The notes: generated by a model not told the origin, from the letters alone. A stretch of DNA of 64,000 nt from Luteolibacter rhizosphaerae (GCF_025950095.1 NZ_JAPDDR010000003.1:62001-126000), one strand, 5' to 3'; numbered from the stretch's first letter, positions 36,464-46,671 are shown. Translations and numbers: made by a program.

Positions 36464-39400
36464 TCAGGGCGTCGGCGTCACGTTCACCCGCAGGAAGCCG
36501 CGGCTCGGCAGACCATCGGAACCGTTCAGGCTGAAGGTCCGGTAGGTGTAGCCGCTCGGTGCCGCTGGCAGACCCGTCGTGACCGGAGTCACCACGTTCA
36601 CTTGGGTCGTGAAGGCGGACAGGTTCGTGCTGCCTTGGGCCGTGTAGGTGTAGCCTTGCGTCGCGGCGCTCGGTGAGGGCGAGCCGGCGAAGACCGGTGT
36701 GCCGTTCAGCACTGCGATGGTCAGCAGCAGCTCGTTGGCCGTGCCGCCGTCGCTGCTATCCGCCACCAGCTTGTAGACCTTGGCGCCGTTCGAGCCGTCG
36801 TTCGGCACACCGCCGAGCATGAACTCTTGGACGTTCGTGTCGCCATCGCCATCCGGATCCGCATCCGCTCCGATGACCGCAGGATCGGTTTCGAAGGGGA
36901 AGAAGTCATCCACCCAGTTCTCGAAGGGCGAAGCTGGCCGGACGATTGCGATCTGGTTGTTACCCAGATAGTTCGTCTGGAGCGTATAACCGGCCGGAAG
37001 CGTCGGCGTGCTCGCGAAGCCGCCGCTGAGCGTTCCGTAGCTGGCGATGATGTAGACCGGCAGCGTGGGAGTTCCGGTCAGCGTCAGGTTCGCATTCGCG
37101 AGGTTCAGGGTGCCGTTCACATCCAGTTCGCCGGCAGGCGTCGGATTCGCGTTGTTGATGGTCACCGCGAAGTTCGAGCCGGTCGCGAAGTTCACGTTGC
37201 CGTCCACTTCCAGGATCCCGGTCGGATTCCCCGGGGCGATCGATGCCCCGGTGGCCACTTGCACCGAACCGTCGATGAAGCCCGCTCCGCCCAGCGCACC
37301 CGCGCTCACCGTGGTGAGACCGGTGTAACTGTTGAAGCCGCTGAGATACAGCGTGCCCGCACCCAGCTTGGTCAAGCCACCGCCGTTGCCATCGGTCATT
37401 AGGCTGCTGGTAATTTCGATCGTCTGACCGTTGCTATCGATGTTTGCGCCGCCGTCTTCCACTGTCGCGGTGTCGATGCCGGTGAAGAACACCGCCTGCG
37501 CTCCGGCACCGGCCTTCAGCAAGCCGCCGTCGAAGTTGAAGGCGCTGATCCCGCCGCTACCCTTCTGCACCCGCTTGGTGGTGATCGTGCCGCCGTCCAG
37601 GTTCACCGTGCCGTTGCCGTTGCCGCCGTTTCCGATTACCAGCAGGTCACCGTTCACATTCAGCGCACCCGACCCGGAAACCGAAAGCGTTCCCGTGCCG
37701 TCTTCACCCACGATCACGCGTCGATCCGTCTGGTTCTGGTTGAAGGTGCCGCCTGTGATGTTCAGCACGCCGTTGGCGCCTTGATAGCGACCCACCACCG
37801 TCCAGCCGGTCGTGTTCACCACACCCGCGCTCTGGTTCCAGGTCCCGGTGCCGTTCTCGCCGATGAACACCACATCGTTGTTACCAATGTTTACGGTGCC
37901 GCCGGTCTGCGTGATCGTCCCGTTCGAGGTCGCGTTCTGCGCCACGAGGGTCGTGCCGCCGTTGAGAGTGCCGCCGGAGATGTTGAAGTTACCGATCGTG
38001 TTGACACCCTTGCCCACGAAGAAGGTTCCCGCATTCACCACCGCGGAATCCTGCACATTCAGGGTGCCGTTGCTGTTATCCACATCGGAAATGTTGAAGT
38101 CTCCTGCCGTGTTGTTCAGCACGCCGCTGTTTTGCACGGTGATCGTGCCGGTGCCGTTGCCACCGATCGAGAGCCAGCCGCCCGTGCGGTTGAAGCTCGC
38201 GGTGTCCTTCACGATCAGCGTGCCGTTGGCACCGTTCTCGTTGCCCAGGAACACCCGGTTTGTGGTGTTGAGCTGCGAGTTGCCGTTCAGGGTCACGGTG
38301 GAAGTTCCGCCCGCACCTTCGCCGATGTTGATGTCACCGGTGTTGATGGTGGAGTTGTTCAGCGTGATGTTGCCGATCGCCGAATGACCCACCACACCCG
38401 AGAGGTTGGCCGTGGCCAGACCTTGGGTCGTGATCGTGGAGTTGTTCGCCGTCAGGCTGGAGACCAAGCCCGTGGTCCCGTTGCCGCGGCTGACCACCAT
38501 CCAGCTGCTCGCGGTGAGGCTCGTGCTGTTCAGCGTGGCCGTGGCTCCGGTCAGCCCGTTCGAGCCGACCCAGACTTCACCCGTCACCGAGTTGGTCTGT
38601 GTGCCGCCGCCCTCCAGCACCAGCGAGCCCTCGTCTACCCGCAGCGAGGCCGGCGTGCCGGCTCCCTTGCCCAGGACGTTGGCACCCGGGAAGCTCAGCG
38701 TCAGCGTGCCTGCACCCAGCTTCTGCAGCTTGCCTTGGTTCGGTGCGATCAGTTGGCCTGTAACCGTGAGGTTGTTGGCGATGTTGATGCTGCCCAACGC
38801 GTTGTCCAAGGGCGAGTCGTAGCTCCAGCCGCGGTCGATCGTGGTGCTCGCACCGGTGTAGACTAGTCCACCTCCGGCAATCACGAGGTTGGAAGAAGCG
38901 GAGCTTGCCGCACCCAGCGGGCCGGCCACGCCGCCGTTCGTCAGCGTGTTCACCGTCACCGTGCCGCCTTCCAGGCGGGTTTGGCCGGTGTAGTTGTTCG
39001 TCGTGGAGATCGTCGTGTTGGCGGTTCCTTGCTTGGTCAGGCCACCGGCTCCGCTGATGCTGCCGCTACCCGCCAGAGTGTAATCGTAGAGAGAGTTGTT
39101 GAAGGTCGTGAGACCCGGCGAAACCGTCACATTCAGATCTACCGCGCCGTTGTTGAACTCGGCTCCCTGTGCATTGTCATCGAACAGCGCCGGGTTACCA
39201 TTCGTGAAGGTGGTCCCGGTCGACGTCAGCGTGTTGACCCAGTTTACTTCGGTGGTGTTCCAGTCGTTGGAGACGCCCGCTTCCCAACGCGGCAGAGCCA
39301 CGCTGGTCACCACCAGCTTCACCACTCCTGGCGTCGCGGTGTCAAGGGTGGCAGCCATTCCCAGCGGCAGGGTGCCGATGACGAAGTTCCCCGTGCCCGT

Positions 39401-41275
39401 CTTGCTACCATACTGGATCAGTTCATAGGTTCCGGTTTCGGGAAAGTCATGCGTGAGGTTGATCGGCAGGTTCGCCGCCAGATTGATCGCTCCCGTGACC
39501 TTCAGAGGCGCAAAGCCCGTCTGCGGCGGGAAATTGTTGCCGATATTGATGTCCAGCGTGGTGCCGGTGCCGAAGCCCGCGCTCGGGATCGTCAGTGACT
39601 GCTCGATACCGCTCAGCGTCACGCCGAATGCGGCATTGTTAGCCACCGTCACGGCTCCCGCGGCTGCGGCTAGAGGGTCTCGCGTACCGAGCACCAGTTT
39701 GCCCGCGCTGACCGTGCTGGTCCCCGTGAAGGTGCTCGCTCCGACCAAGGCCAAGGTGCCCGTGCCGGATTTCGTCACATTCCCCGTGCCGCTCAGGGCT
39801 TGGGGTGCCGTGAGGTTGAAGCCATTGCTGTTCACCAGCAGGCCGCCCGCCTGGATCTCGGCGACGTCGCTCCCGGCCAGGAAGTTCGGCTGGTTGGAGG
39901 TTCCGAAGATCTGGGTGCCGTTGAACCGCACCGTGGCATTTCCTCCCCCGCCCACGATCTTGCTCGTGCGCAAGGTGCCTCCGTTGAGGTTCAGGATACC
40001 GGTGGCGCTCCCGTTCTGCGCGACCGTCAGATCGTTGGGGGTCCGCACCTCGCCGCCGTTCAACGTGTAAGTTCCCGCATTGTTCTCACCCACCCACATC
40101 TGGCTCGATGTGATATCGACCAAGCCCGCGCCCTGCGTCATGGTGCCGGGCCCTGTCGCGCCGACGATGAAACGCTGGTCGGCGGCCCCGCCCTTCGTGA
40201 AGGTACCGCCACTCATGTTGAAGGTTCCGGTACCCCCGTCGCGGCCGATCGCCACCCAGCTGTTGACGTTGATCGTGCCGCTCGAGAAATTGTAGATCCC
40301 GACGGAACCCGTCCGTTGGCCCACCCACATTTCTCCGCCGCCGCCGACGTTCACCGTGCCGGCATTGTGATTGAAAGTGCCGTTGTTGGGGTTAACGAAG
40401 GTATCGTTCTCGTTCTCCGCAACAATGAAGTGGCCGTTCGTGCTGATCGAGCCCTGATTGAAGTTCACCAGGCCCGTCGCGTTGTTGCGCGCTGTATAAA
40501 AGCGGCCGTTCACCGTGATGGAGCCGCCGTTCATGTTCAGGGTGCCGTTACCGGTGTTCACCCCGATGTATACCCACGCCCCGGCACCCGCATTGCCGGA
40601 GTTTACCGTGCCGTTATCGAGGTTCATCACCCCGGTCCCGGCCTGCGAACCGACGATGATGTCGTTGGTCGCCGAGAGTGTCCCGCTCGTGTTCACGTTG
40701 AGGAGGCCAGTGCCACCGTCGCCGCCGCCGTCGTCGCCACCGACATAGAGACGCGCACCGCTACCGGTAGGACCGCCCACGTTCAGGCTACCCGTGCCCT
40801 GCGCGAAGCCGGTGGAAGCCCCCCCCGTGCCGGAGGTATCTGCGAGGTTGTAGGTACCATTGCCGCCTGCCGTGCCAACGAACATCCAGTTGCCGGAGCC
40901 GGTCCGGGCCGTCCCGGCGCGGTGGTCCACGCGGCCGGTCGTTCCATTCGCGTTCCCCACCTTGATATCCCGCGGATGCACCACCGGGCTCGCGGTCAGG
41001 ACCGGGAAGTTCGTCAGAGTCTGGATCGTTGCGTCGTCGAAATTGTCCCCCGTGGGCTGGCCGTTGGCGATGTTCGGCACACGACCCAAGCTCCAGTTCG
41101 CGGCAGTGTTCCAGTCATTGCTCACGCTGCCGTTCCAGAGGTTATCCACGGCGAAGGAAGAGGATCCCAAGACTGTGGTTCCAGCGACAAGCGTGGCAAA
41201 CCAACGGGAGTTGTACGTGGCCGCCGCCGTCAAGGACGCGCGGGTGATGGGGGTACGGGTCGGTTGATTTTTCAT
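36464..41275 (-). CDS. Giant exported PATR protein, close paralogue of the 288-5204 product
   Basis: A 1603-residue protein. The leader MKNQPTRTPITRASLTAA plus hydrophobic FATLVAGTTVLGSSSFA is intact here and shows what the leader of the 288-5204 gene should look like. The body is Gly/Asn/Thr-rich beta-helix repeat, with PATR units near residues 498-530, 743-776 and 1297-1330 (KLGAGTLYLSGFNSYTGLTT). The tail has DADPDGDGDTNVQEFMLGG, then LLLTIAVLNGTPVF and GLPSRGFLRVNVTPTP, the same module as in two paralogues. No barrel domain follows, so export past the inner membrane is likely by Sec and outer-surface fixing by another route. Confidence 0.87.
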   Translation of the reverse strand: MKNQPTRTPITRASLTAAATYNSRWFATLVAGTTVLGSSSFAVDNLWNGSVSNDWNTAANWSLGRVPNIANGQPTGDNFDDATIQTLTNFPVLTASPVVHPRDIKVGNANGTTGRVDHRAGTARTGSGNWMFVGTAGGNGTYNLADTSGTGGASTGFAQGTGSLNVGGPTGSGARLYVGGDDGGGDGGTGLLNVNTSGTLSATNDIIVGSQAGTGVMNLDNGTVNSGNAGAGAWVYIGVNTGNGTLNMNGGSITVNGRFYTARNNATGLVNFNQGSISTNGHFIVAENENDTFVNPNNGTFNHNAGTVNVGGGGEMWVGQRTGSVGIYNFSSGTINVNSWVAIGRDGGTGTFNMSGGTFTKGGAADQRFIVGATGPGTMTQGAGLVDITSSQMWVGENNAGTYTLNGGEVRTPNDLTVAQNGSATGILNLNGGTLRTSKIVGGGGNATVRFNGTQIFGTSNQPNFLAGSDVAEIQAGGLLVNSNGFNLTAPQALSGTGNVTKSGTGTLALVGASTFTGTSTVSAGKLVLGTRDPLAAAAGAVTVANNAAFGVTLSGIEQSLTIPSAGFGTGTTLDINIGNNFPPQTGFAPLKVTGAINLAANLPINLTHDFPETGTYELIQYGSKTGTGNFVIGTLPLGMAATLDTATPGVVKLVVTSVALPRWEAGVSNDWNTTEVNWVNTLTSTGTTFTNGNPALFDDNAQGAEFNNGAVDLNVTVSPGLTTFNNSLYDYTLAGSGSISGAGGLTKQGTANTTISTTNNYTGQTRLEGGTVTVNTLTNGGVAGPLGAASSASSNLVIAGGGLVYTGASTTIDRGWSYDSPLDNALGSINIANNLTVTGQLIAPNQGKLQKLGAGTLTLSFPGANVLGKGAGTPASLRVDEGSLVLEGGGTQTNSVTGEVWVGSNGLTGATATLNSTSLTASSWMVVSRGNGTTGLVSSLTANNSTITTQGLATANLSGVVGHSAIGNITLNNSTINTGDINIGEGAGGTSTVTLNGNSQLNTTNRVFLGNENGANGTLIVKDTASFNRTGGWLSIGGNGTGTITVQNSGVLNNTAGDFNISDVDNSNGTLNVQDSAVVNAGTFFVGKGVNTIGNFNISGGTLNGGTTLVAQNATSNGTITQTGGTVNIGNNDVVFIGENGTGTWNQSAGVVNTTGWTVVGRYQGANGVLNITGGTFNQNQTDRRVIVGEDGTGTLSVSGSGALNVNGDLLVIGNGGNGNGTVNLDGGTITTKRVQKGSGGISAFNFDGGLLKAGAGAQAVFFTGIDTATVEDGGANIDSNGQTIEITSSLMTDGNGGGLTKLGAGTLYLSGFNSYTGLTTVSAGALGGAGFIDGSVQVATGASIAPGNPTGILEVDGNVNFATGSNFAVTINNANPTPAGELDVNGTLNLANANLTLTGTPTLPVYIIASYGTLSGGFASTPTLPAGYTLQTNYLGNNQIAIVRPASPFENWVDDFFPFETDPAVIGADADPDGDGDTNVQEFMLGGVPNDGSNGAKVYKLVADSSDGGTANELLLTIAVLNGTPVFAGSPSPSAATQGYTYTAQGSTNLSAFTTQVNVVTPVTTGLPAAPSGYTYRTFSLNGSDGLPSRGFLRVNVTPTP

Positions 41276-41734
41276 GGGGTTTTTATCGGGTTTCGGGGCC
41301 GCAGGGACACGCGAAGCGACGCCGCCTCATAGAGACGACGGTCCGTGTCCGGATATCCGGGGTACGGTTAAGGGAGGATCGAGAAAGGTCTCGACCGAGG
41401 GTTCTGGGTTTCTGGGTTCGGGTTGGGTTTCAGAGAAAGGCGGGTAAGACCTCACTCTTCCTTTTCCATATACCAAGGCCGTTTCGGGGGAAAACAACTT
41501 TGTTTGCCACCCCCTCCGCTTGTGCAAATCCATGCACATCTTTGCGACATAAAACCCCTTCCCGGAGATATGATAAACCTGTCAGACAGCCGAACGCCTA
41601 TTCCTTGGCTTATCGGACTTCCCTCTCCGGCACCCCGCAACCCCATGAGTAGGTTTCCGACACCGCACTTTTAATGTTACGTGATTCTACGTAAATTATC
41701 GGAAATCCACCTTCACGGGTCCAAAATGGACACG
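41276..41734. other. Gene-free spacer upstream of the 1603-aa PATR gene
   Basis: No credible gene is seen in about 460 bases. A short inverted repeat GGTCTCGACC lies at about 41387-41396, in the same place relative to the start codon as inverted repeats before the 288-5204 and 41785-44514 genes. GGGTTC/GGGTTT runs follow it. The distal half is AT-richer and could hold the promoter. Confidence 0.4.
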
Positions 41735-41767
41735 AAAAAGCCCCGGCCGCCTCTCGGCAGCCGGGGC
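41735..41767 (-). terminator. Intrinsic terminator of the 909-aa PATR gene
   Basis: Stem GCCCCGGC (41740-41747) pairs with GCCGGGGC (41760-41767) and is followed by five T on the minus strand. It lies 17 bases after the stop. Confidence 0.85.
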
Positions 41768-41784
41768 TACAAGTTCACCACAAA

Positions 41785-44514
41785 TCAAGGTGTCACCTGC
41801 ACCCGCAGGAAGCCGCGGCTCGGCAGCCCGTTCGAGCCGCTCAAGCTGAAGGTCCGGTATTCATAACCCGTCGGAGCCGGATCCAAACCCGTCGTGACCG
41901 GACTCACCACGCTCACACCGGTGGTGAAGTCCGCCAAGTCCGTGCTGCCCTGCACCGTGTAGGTAACTCCGCCCGAGGTCGCCGTCGGCGATGGCGATCC
42001 TCCGAAAGCCGGGGTCCCGGTCCTTACCGCGATCGTTAGCAGCAGCTCCGGCTCGGTGCCGGTATCGCCGCTATCGGCGCGCAGCGAGAACACCTTCGGC
42101 CCGTCGGCCGGATCCGCCGGATTCCCGCCCAGCGCGAATTCCAGCGAGTTGGCGGTACCATCTCCATCCGGGTCGGAGGTAGGAGCCAAGATTGCGGGAT
42201 CGCCATTTGCATCCGGGAAGGCGGCTTCGATGAAGGTGTCGTAAGCCGTAGCCGGCCGCGAGATCGCGATCTTGTTCCCCTCGAAATTGTAGCTGATCGA
42301 GTAGCCCGCCGGAAGTAGCGGAGCCGGGGTGATGGTGCCCGTCAACGTGCCGTAGGTGGCAATCACATACGTTCTGGCGGTGAAGTCTCCCTCGAAGACC
42401 AGAGACGCGTTCGCCAGATTGAGATTCCCCGTGACCTCAAGGCTCCCTGCACCGGCCTCGCCCGACTCGATGGTGAGCGTTGAAGCGCCGCTGAAGGTGA
42501 CCGACTTCGCTACCAATGTTCCGGCTGGCGCACCAGGCCTGAGATCAGCACCCGCAGCGACGGTGACCGCGCTATCGATGAGGACACCGTTTCCGCCCAA
42601 GGTGCCTTCGCTGACTAGAGTGGTGCCGGTGTAGGTATTGTAGGAGTTGATATCGAGCCTGCCTGTCCCGGTCTTCACCACACCGCCACCGCCACCACCA
42701 TCGGTGAGGGACTGGGAAATACCCACGGTGGTTCCTGCAGTTTCGATCTTCAATCCTCCCGCCTCCACATCTGCACTATCGAATGCGGCAATGAAATCAG
42801 CTGCATTCGCTGTCGCCACGATTTGAGTACCGTTGAAGTCGACGCTGGAGTTGCCGGCACCCGCGCCGCTGATCAGACCGGTGCGGAGCGTTCCACCGTC
42901 CAGATTCAAATTACCCGTGACGGTATTGTTGGTTCCGACGCGGACGATCGGGGCGATCACTTCACCGCCGGTGATCGTCAGAGTGCCGCTGCCGTTGCCG
43001 CCCTCACCGGCGAAAAGATCGCCGGTCTGCACGTCGAAGACACCGCCGCTCACGTTCACGGTGCCGTTGGCATTCTCGAAGTTACCGATCGAGACGCCGC
43101 CGCCTCCATCCTTCGTCACCGTGCCGCCCTCGATGTTCAGGACGCCGGTACCGCCGCGACCCACCGCGAGCCAGCTCGACATCTTCAGGGTGCCCGCACT
43201 AATGGTGTGGATTCCATTGCCGCCACCGCTCTGGCCTACCCAGAAGTCGTTGTTGATCGTGATATCCCCGCCGGTCTGGTTGAAGATCGCGGTGCCGTTG
43301 TCAGCGACGATGAAGTTGCCGCCACCGGTCTTGGTGATCGAACCGCCGCTCATGTTTACCGTGCCGTTGCCGCCGTTGCGGCCCACCGCCATCCAGTTGT
43401 CCACGGTGATCGCGCCTGCGCTCAGATTCAGGATGCCGGTACTGCCAGCGCCTTGGGATACCCAGAATTCGCCGGTGACATTCAGCAATGCATTGGTGCC
43501 GTTGATGGTGGCGGTACCTTTACCGGAATTGATGAACGCGGCATTGCCGTCGCCGCCGAATCCTTCCGTGCCACCGATCGTGAACAAGCGCGCCGCGTTG
43601 ATCGTGCCGCCGGTCATCGTCAGGGTCGAGGGATTCAAAGCCGCCAGGTTGTTGGAACCGACGACGAACTGAGTGTTTCCGTCCCCCGCGTTCAGAGCAT
43701 TGTAGGTGCCTCCGGAGATATTGAAGCTACCCGTCGCATTCCCCACGCCCACGAAGGTGCGGGAGCCCAGATGATTGATCGTACCGCCGCTGAGGTTCAG
43801 CGTGCCGACGCCGCCGTCGAAGGCTTCGCGCTTGCCGATAAAACTCCAGGCATTGGTATTCAGCGTACCGGCATCCATGTTCACCACGCCGACCGAATTG
43901 CTGGCACCGACCGCGAAGTCCGATCCCATGGAAAGGCTACCGGTGGTATTGATGTTCAGCGTCCCGTTGCCGCCTTCCGCCACTTCGTTACCGCCGATGT
44001 AAAGGCGGCCGCCAATCGTGAGGCTACCGCTACCGGTGCCAAAGTTGGTAGTGATTCCTCCGGTCGTGCTGGTGTCCGCCAGATTGTAGGTGCCGGTTCC
44101 GCCGGCGCGGCCGACGAAGGACCAATTGCCGCCACCGTTTTGGGCGACGCCCGAGCGATGATCGACCCGACCGGTGTTACCGGAGTTGAGACCCACGATG
44201 ATGTCGCGCGGAGTGGCGGCAATATCGGCTACGATGACCGGGAAATTCGTCAGCGAATTCACCACGGCGTCGTCGAAAGTATCGCCTTCAGGCGCGCCGT
44301 TTGCATTCGTCGGCACGCGGTTCAGGCTCCAGTTGTCTGCTTTGTTCCAGTCGTTATCCACGGCGCCGGTCCAGAGGTTGTCCACGGCGAGGGCCAAGGG
44401 TGCGCTGAGTACCGTCGCACCTGCCACAAGGGCGGCGAACCAACGGGAATTGTGGGAAGCAGTCGCGGCCAATGCGGCGCGCGTCGTGGGAGTCTTGTAT
44501 CTTGGGGTTCTCAT
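41785..44514 (-). CDS. Giant exported PATR protein (shorter paralogue)
   Basis: A 909-residue exported protein. The leader MRTPRYKTPTTRAALAATAS plus hydrophobic FAALVAGATVLSAPLALA matches the paralogue family, which is why ATG 44514 is chosen over the longer frame to 44700. The N-terminal domain (NRVPTNANGAPEGDTFDDAV, then TPRDIIVGLNSGNTGRVDHR) is nearly the same as in the 1638- and 1603-aa proteins. One clear PATR unit lies near residues 608-643 (KTGTGRLDINSYNTYTGTT). The tail has SDPDGDGTANSLEFALGGNP, LLLTIAVRTGTPAF and GLPSRGFLRVQVTP. It looks like a shortened version of the 1603-aa protein lacking the second half of the repeat body. Confidence 0.87.
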   Translation of the reverse strand: MRTPRYKTPTTRAALAATASHNSRWFAALVAGATVLSAPLALAVDNLWTGAVDNDWNKADNWSLNRVPTNANGAPEGDTFDDAVVNSLTNFPVIVADIAATPRDIIVGLNSGNTGRVDHRSGVAQNGGGNWSFVGRAGGTGTYNLADTSTTGGITTNFGTGSGSLTIGGRLYIGGNEVAEGGNGTLNINTTGSLSMGSDFAVGASNSVGVVNMDAGTLNTNAWSFIGKREAFDGGVGTLNLSGGTINHLGSRTFVGVGNATGSFNISGGTYNALNAGDGNTQFVVGSNNLAALNPSTLTMTGGTINAARLFTIGGTEGFGGDGNAAFINSGKGTATINGTNALLNVTGEFWVSQGAGSTGILNLSAGAITVDNWMAVGRNGGNGTVNMSGGSITKTGGGNFIVADNGTAIFNQTGGDITINNDFWVGQSGGGNGIHTISAGTLKMSSWLAVGRGGTGVLNIEGGTVTKDGGGGVSIGNFENANGTVNVSGGVFDVQTGDLFAGEGGNGSGTLTITGGEVIAPIVRVGTNNTVTGNLNLDGGTLRTGLISGAGAGNSSVDFNGTQIVATANAADFIAAFDSADVEAGGLKIETAGTTVGISQSLTDGGGGGGVVKTGTGRLDINSYNTYTGTTLVSEGTLGGNGVLIDSAVTVAAGADLRPGAPAGTLVAKSVTFSGASTLTIESGEAGAGSLEVTGNLNLANASLVFEGDFTARTYVIATYGTLTGTITPAPLLPAGYSISYNFEGNKIAISRPATAYDTFIEAAFPDANGDPAILAPTSDPDGDGTANSLEFALGGNPADPADGPKVFSLRADSGDTGTEPELLLTIAVRTGTPAFGGSPSPTATSGGVTYTVQGSTDLADFTTGVSVVSPVTTGLDPAPTGYEYRTFSLSGSNGLPSRGFLRVQVTP

Positions 44515-44978
44515 CGGGTTGTCGGATTTGCGATGCCTGCCCGTACGACGGGCGACACACGCCCGCCTCCCAGATAGGGGAAGCCGGCATGTTCCGCTGC
44601 CGCGGGAGGGATCAGGGTCGGGTTCTACGGTTGATGACCTCAACCGGGGTCTGTGGGTCGATGGAGGAGTGGTCAATTCCGCCAGCCCCACCGGTTTCAC
44701 ATATCAAGCTCGTTTCAACCGAAATCTTCCGAGGCAGCGCTCCCCAAAGCCTTGTAGCTCTAGGAAGATCTGCAGCTCCATTAGGCATTTTGCCAGTAGA
44801 ACATGTTTAAAATGACCAGACTCCCGTGTGCCTCGTTTGCGATCAAACCACCGTTTCAACCCTAGTTGTCATACCACTTCGGAGCGGGCTTGGTTGTAGG
44901 GTTCCACCCTCACACCGCTTCTCAGAAGCTTTCGCCTACCTTGCACCTCATTGTGTCATAAAACCGGATCGTCCCCTC
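44515..44978. other. Gene-free spacer upstream of the 909-aa PATR gene
   Basis: No credible gene is seen. A perfect inverted repeat GGTTGA/TCAACC (44627-44646 region) lies about 120 bases before the PATR start codon, and GACCC/GGGTC runs surround it. The remainder is of mixed composition and probably holds the promoter. Confidence 0.4.
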
Positions 44979-45010
44979 AAAAAGAGGGCTCCCAATTCGG
45001 GAGCCCTCTT
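44979..45010 (-). terminator. Intrinsic terminator of the halogenase gene
   Basis: Stem AGAGGGCTCCC (44983-44993) pairs with GGGAGCCCTCT (44999-45009), with a short T-rich tract on the minus side. It sits 26 bases after the stop of the halogenase gene. Confidence 0.82.
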
Positions 45011-45035
45011 GAGCGATCAGGTTGTGGAAGCAGGT

Positions 45036-46550
45036 CTAAACTCCTGCCATTTGCTTTTTCTGCATGTCCGAGTTCCACTGCCAGCCGGGGTGGTTGACGT
45101 AGGAAAGTGCTTCCTTCACGTCGATACCTTTGCGGGCGGCAGCGATGTTGGCCGAACGATGTCGCTCCCAAGCCGCCTTCTCTCCCGCCATCGCCTTGTG
45201 CGGCTTGCGATGCGGCCAGCGATTGCCGACGAGCATGACGAAATAGCCTTCGATCCCGAAGTCGTTCTGGGTGCTCGGGATGCGGTAACGGCAGAAACCG
45301 GTGGGGCCGTTCTCCTCGTAGAAGTCGATCAGGGCTTGGATGCCCGAGAGGTCGGTGTCTGCCCGGCAATGCTTCCAGAAGGGCGTATCCAATGCCGTGT
45401 TCGCCTTGTAGTGCAGGCCCAGAAAGTCCCGGATGTCCGTCCAGGTTGCATGGGTAAGATCGTTGTAAAGCGTCCGGAAAGAATCGGTAGGCTCCAGTTC
45501 GCTGTGCAGCAGGAAGTCCACAAGGGTCTGGCAGTGTGAGCAGACGATCATCAGCGCGGTCGCTTCCAATGGTTCGACGAAGCCACCGGCATTCCCGATG
45601 GCTACGACGTTGTCGACCCACATGCGGCGGTAGCATCCGCTGCGGAATTTTACCACCCGCGGGGATTGCGGGGCTTTTGGATTTTTCCTCAGAAACTCTT
45701 CGGCGGCCTGATCGTCGCTGATCGCTTGCGAGGAGTAAACGTAGCCGCGATTGATGTGCCGCTCGTGCTCGATCTGCCAAGCCCAGCCCGCATCCATCTG
45801 CTCGGCGGTGGTGTAGGGTAGAATCGGCTCGTCCGTGCGCTCCCAACCGCCGATCACGGCGCGATCGCAGAAGAGGGTCTTGTCAAAGTTGATGAAGGGT
45901 TCCTCCAAGGTCTTCCCCAGCAACTCGCTGCGGAAGCCGCTGGAATCGATGAAGAAATCACCTTCCAGTTTTTGACCGTCTTCCAGATGGACCGCGGTGA
46001 TGCCCTTCTCATTGCGTTCGGACCCGGTCACCCGGCCATCGATAAACTGGACGCCCGCCTCACGGGCCACGATCTCCAGCATGTCGACGAAAAGCTTGTT
46101 CTCAATGTGGAAGGCGTGCCAGGGCTGGATATCCGGGGCACCGTTCTGCTGCCTGCCGAAAGCCTTGCCCTCGCGCATCAGCGCGGAAGTCAGGTCGACA
46201 TTGGAAAACTCGTCATCGCAGTAAAAGCCGTTCGGGCGCGGCAGATCGCCGAAGTGAACATCAAGCTGCGGAGCGAAGGTGTAATCGAAGCGGCCACGCT
46301 CACCCCAGAGGAAGCGAATGCCCAGCTTCCATGTCGGCTCCGCCAGCTCGTAGAAACGCTTCCGGGAGATTCCGAGGAAATCGAAAATGTGCCGCGGAAA
46401 ATTCGGGGTGGTTCCTTCCCCGACGCCGATCACCCCGATATCCGGGCTGCGCACCACGCGCACGCGGAGTTGAGGAATCTTGCGCTTGATGGAAAGAGCG
46501 GCGATCAGGCCGGCGCTGCCAGCGCCGAGGACGATGACGTTTTGAATCAT
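45036..46550 (-). CDS. Flavin-dependent tryptophan halogenase-like protein
   Basis: A 504-residue flavoprotein of the Trp_halogenase family, which chlorinates or brominates aromatic substrates using FADH2 and O2. The FAD site GAGSAG is at residues 9-14. GVGEGTTPNF corresponds to the family's GxGEAT element, the Lys expected to form the active haloamine is in PTWKLGIRF (~residue 74), and the hallmark WxWxI is in GWAWQIEHERHINRGYVYSS (~257). GNAGGFVEPLEATALM is also typical. ATG 46550 starts directly at the FAD fold. No flavin reductase or biosynthetic cluster is seen nearby. The substrate is unknown, and such proteins in heterotrophs may act on complex or peptide substrates. Confidence 0.88.
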   Translation of the reverse strand: MIQNVIVLGAGSAGLIAALSIKRKIPQLRVRVVRSPDIGVIGVGEGTTPNFPRHIFDFLGISRKRFYELAEPTWKLGIRFLWGERGRFDYTFAPQLDVHFGDLPRPNGFYCDDEFSNVDLTSALMREGKAFGRQQNGAPDIQPWHAFHIENKLFVDMLEIVAREAGVQFIDGRVTGSERNEKGITAVHLEDGQKLEGDFFIDSSGFRSELLGKTLEEPFINFDKTLFCDRAVIGGWERTDEPILPYTTAEQMDAGWAWQIEHERHINRGYVYSSQAISDDQAAEEFLRKNPKAPQSPRVVKFRSGCYRRMWVDNVVAIGNAGGFVEPLEATALMIVCSHCQTLVDFLLHSELEPTDSFRTLYNDLTHATWTDIRDFLGLHYKANTALDTPFWKHCRADTDLSGIQALIDFYEENGPTGFCRYRIPSTQNDFGIEGYFVMLVGNRWPHRKPHKAMAGEKAAWERHRSANIAAARKGIDVKEALSYVNHPGWQWNSDMQKKQMAGV

Positions 46551-46671
46551 AGATGGGAGGCCAAGTGGGTTTTGAAACAGGATCAAGCTGCCAAACTTCC
46601 GGCCATTTGGCTAGAGGGGGAATTGTCAGCGACCTACGCAATACAACGGGCCACCCCTCGTCCGACAGCTT

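Noticed and set aside
36464-41275. Autotransporter beta-barrel at the end of PATR proteins
   Set aside because: The ends are short Ca-site-like modules with soluble beta strands. No run of amphipathic strands ending in Phe or Trp of barrel length is present.
44515-44980. 112- and 213-aa plus-strand frames upstream of the 909-aa PATR gene
   Set aside because: They start inside the PATR gene antisense and have no recognisable protein features.
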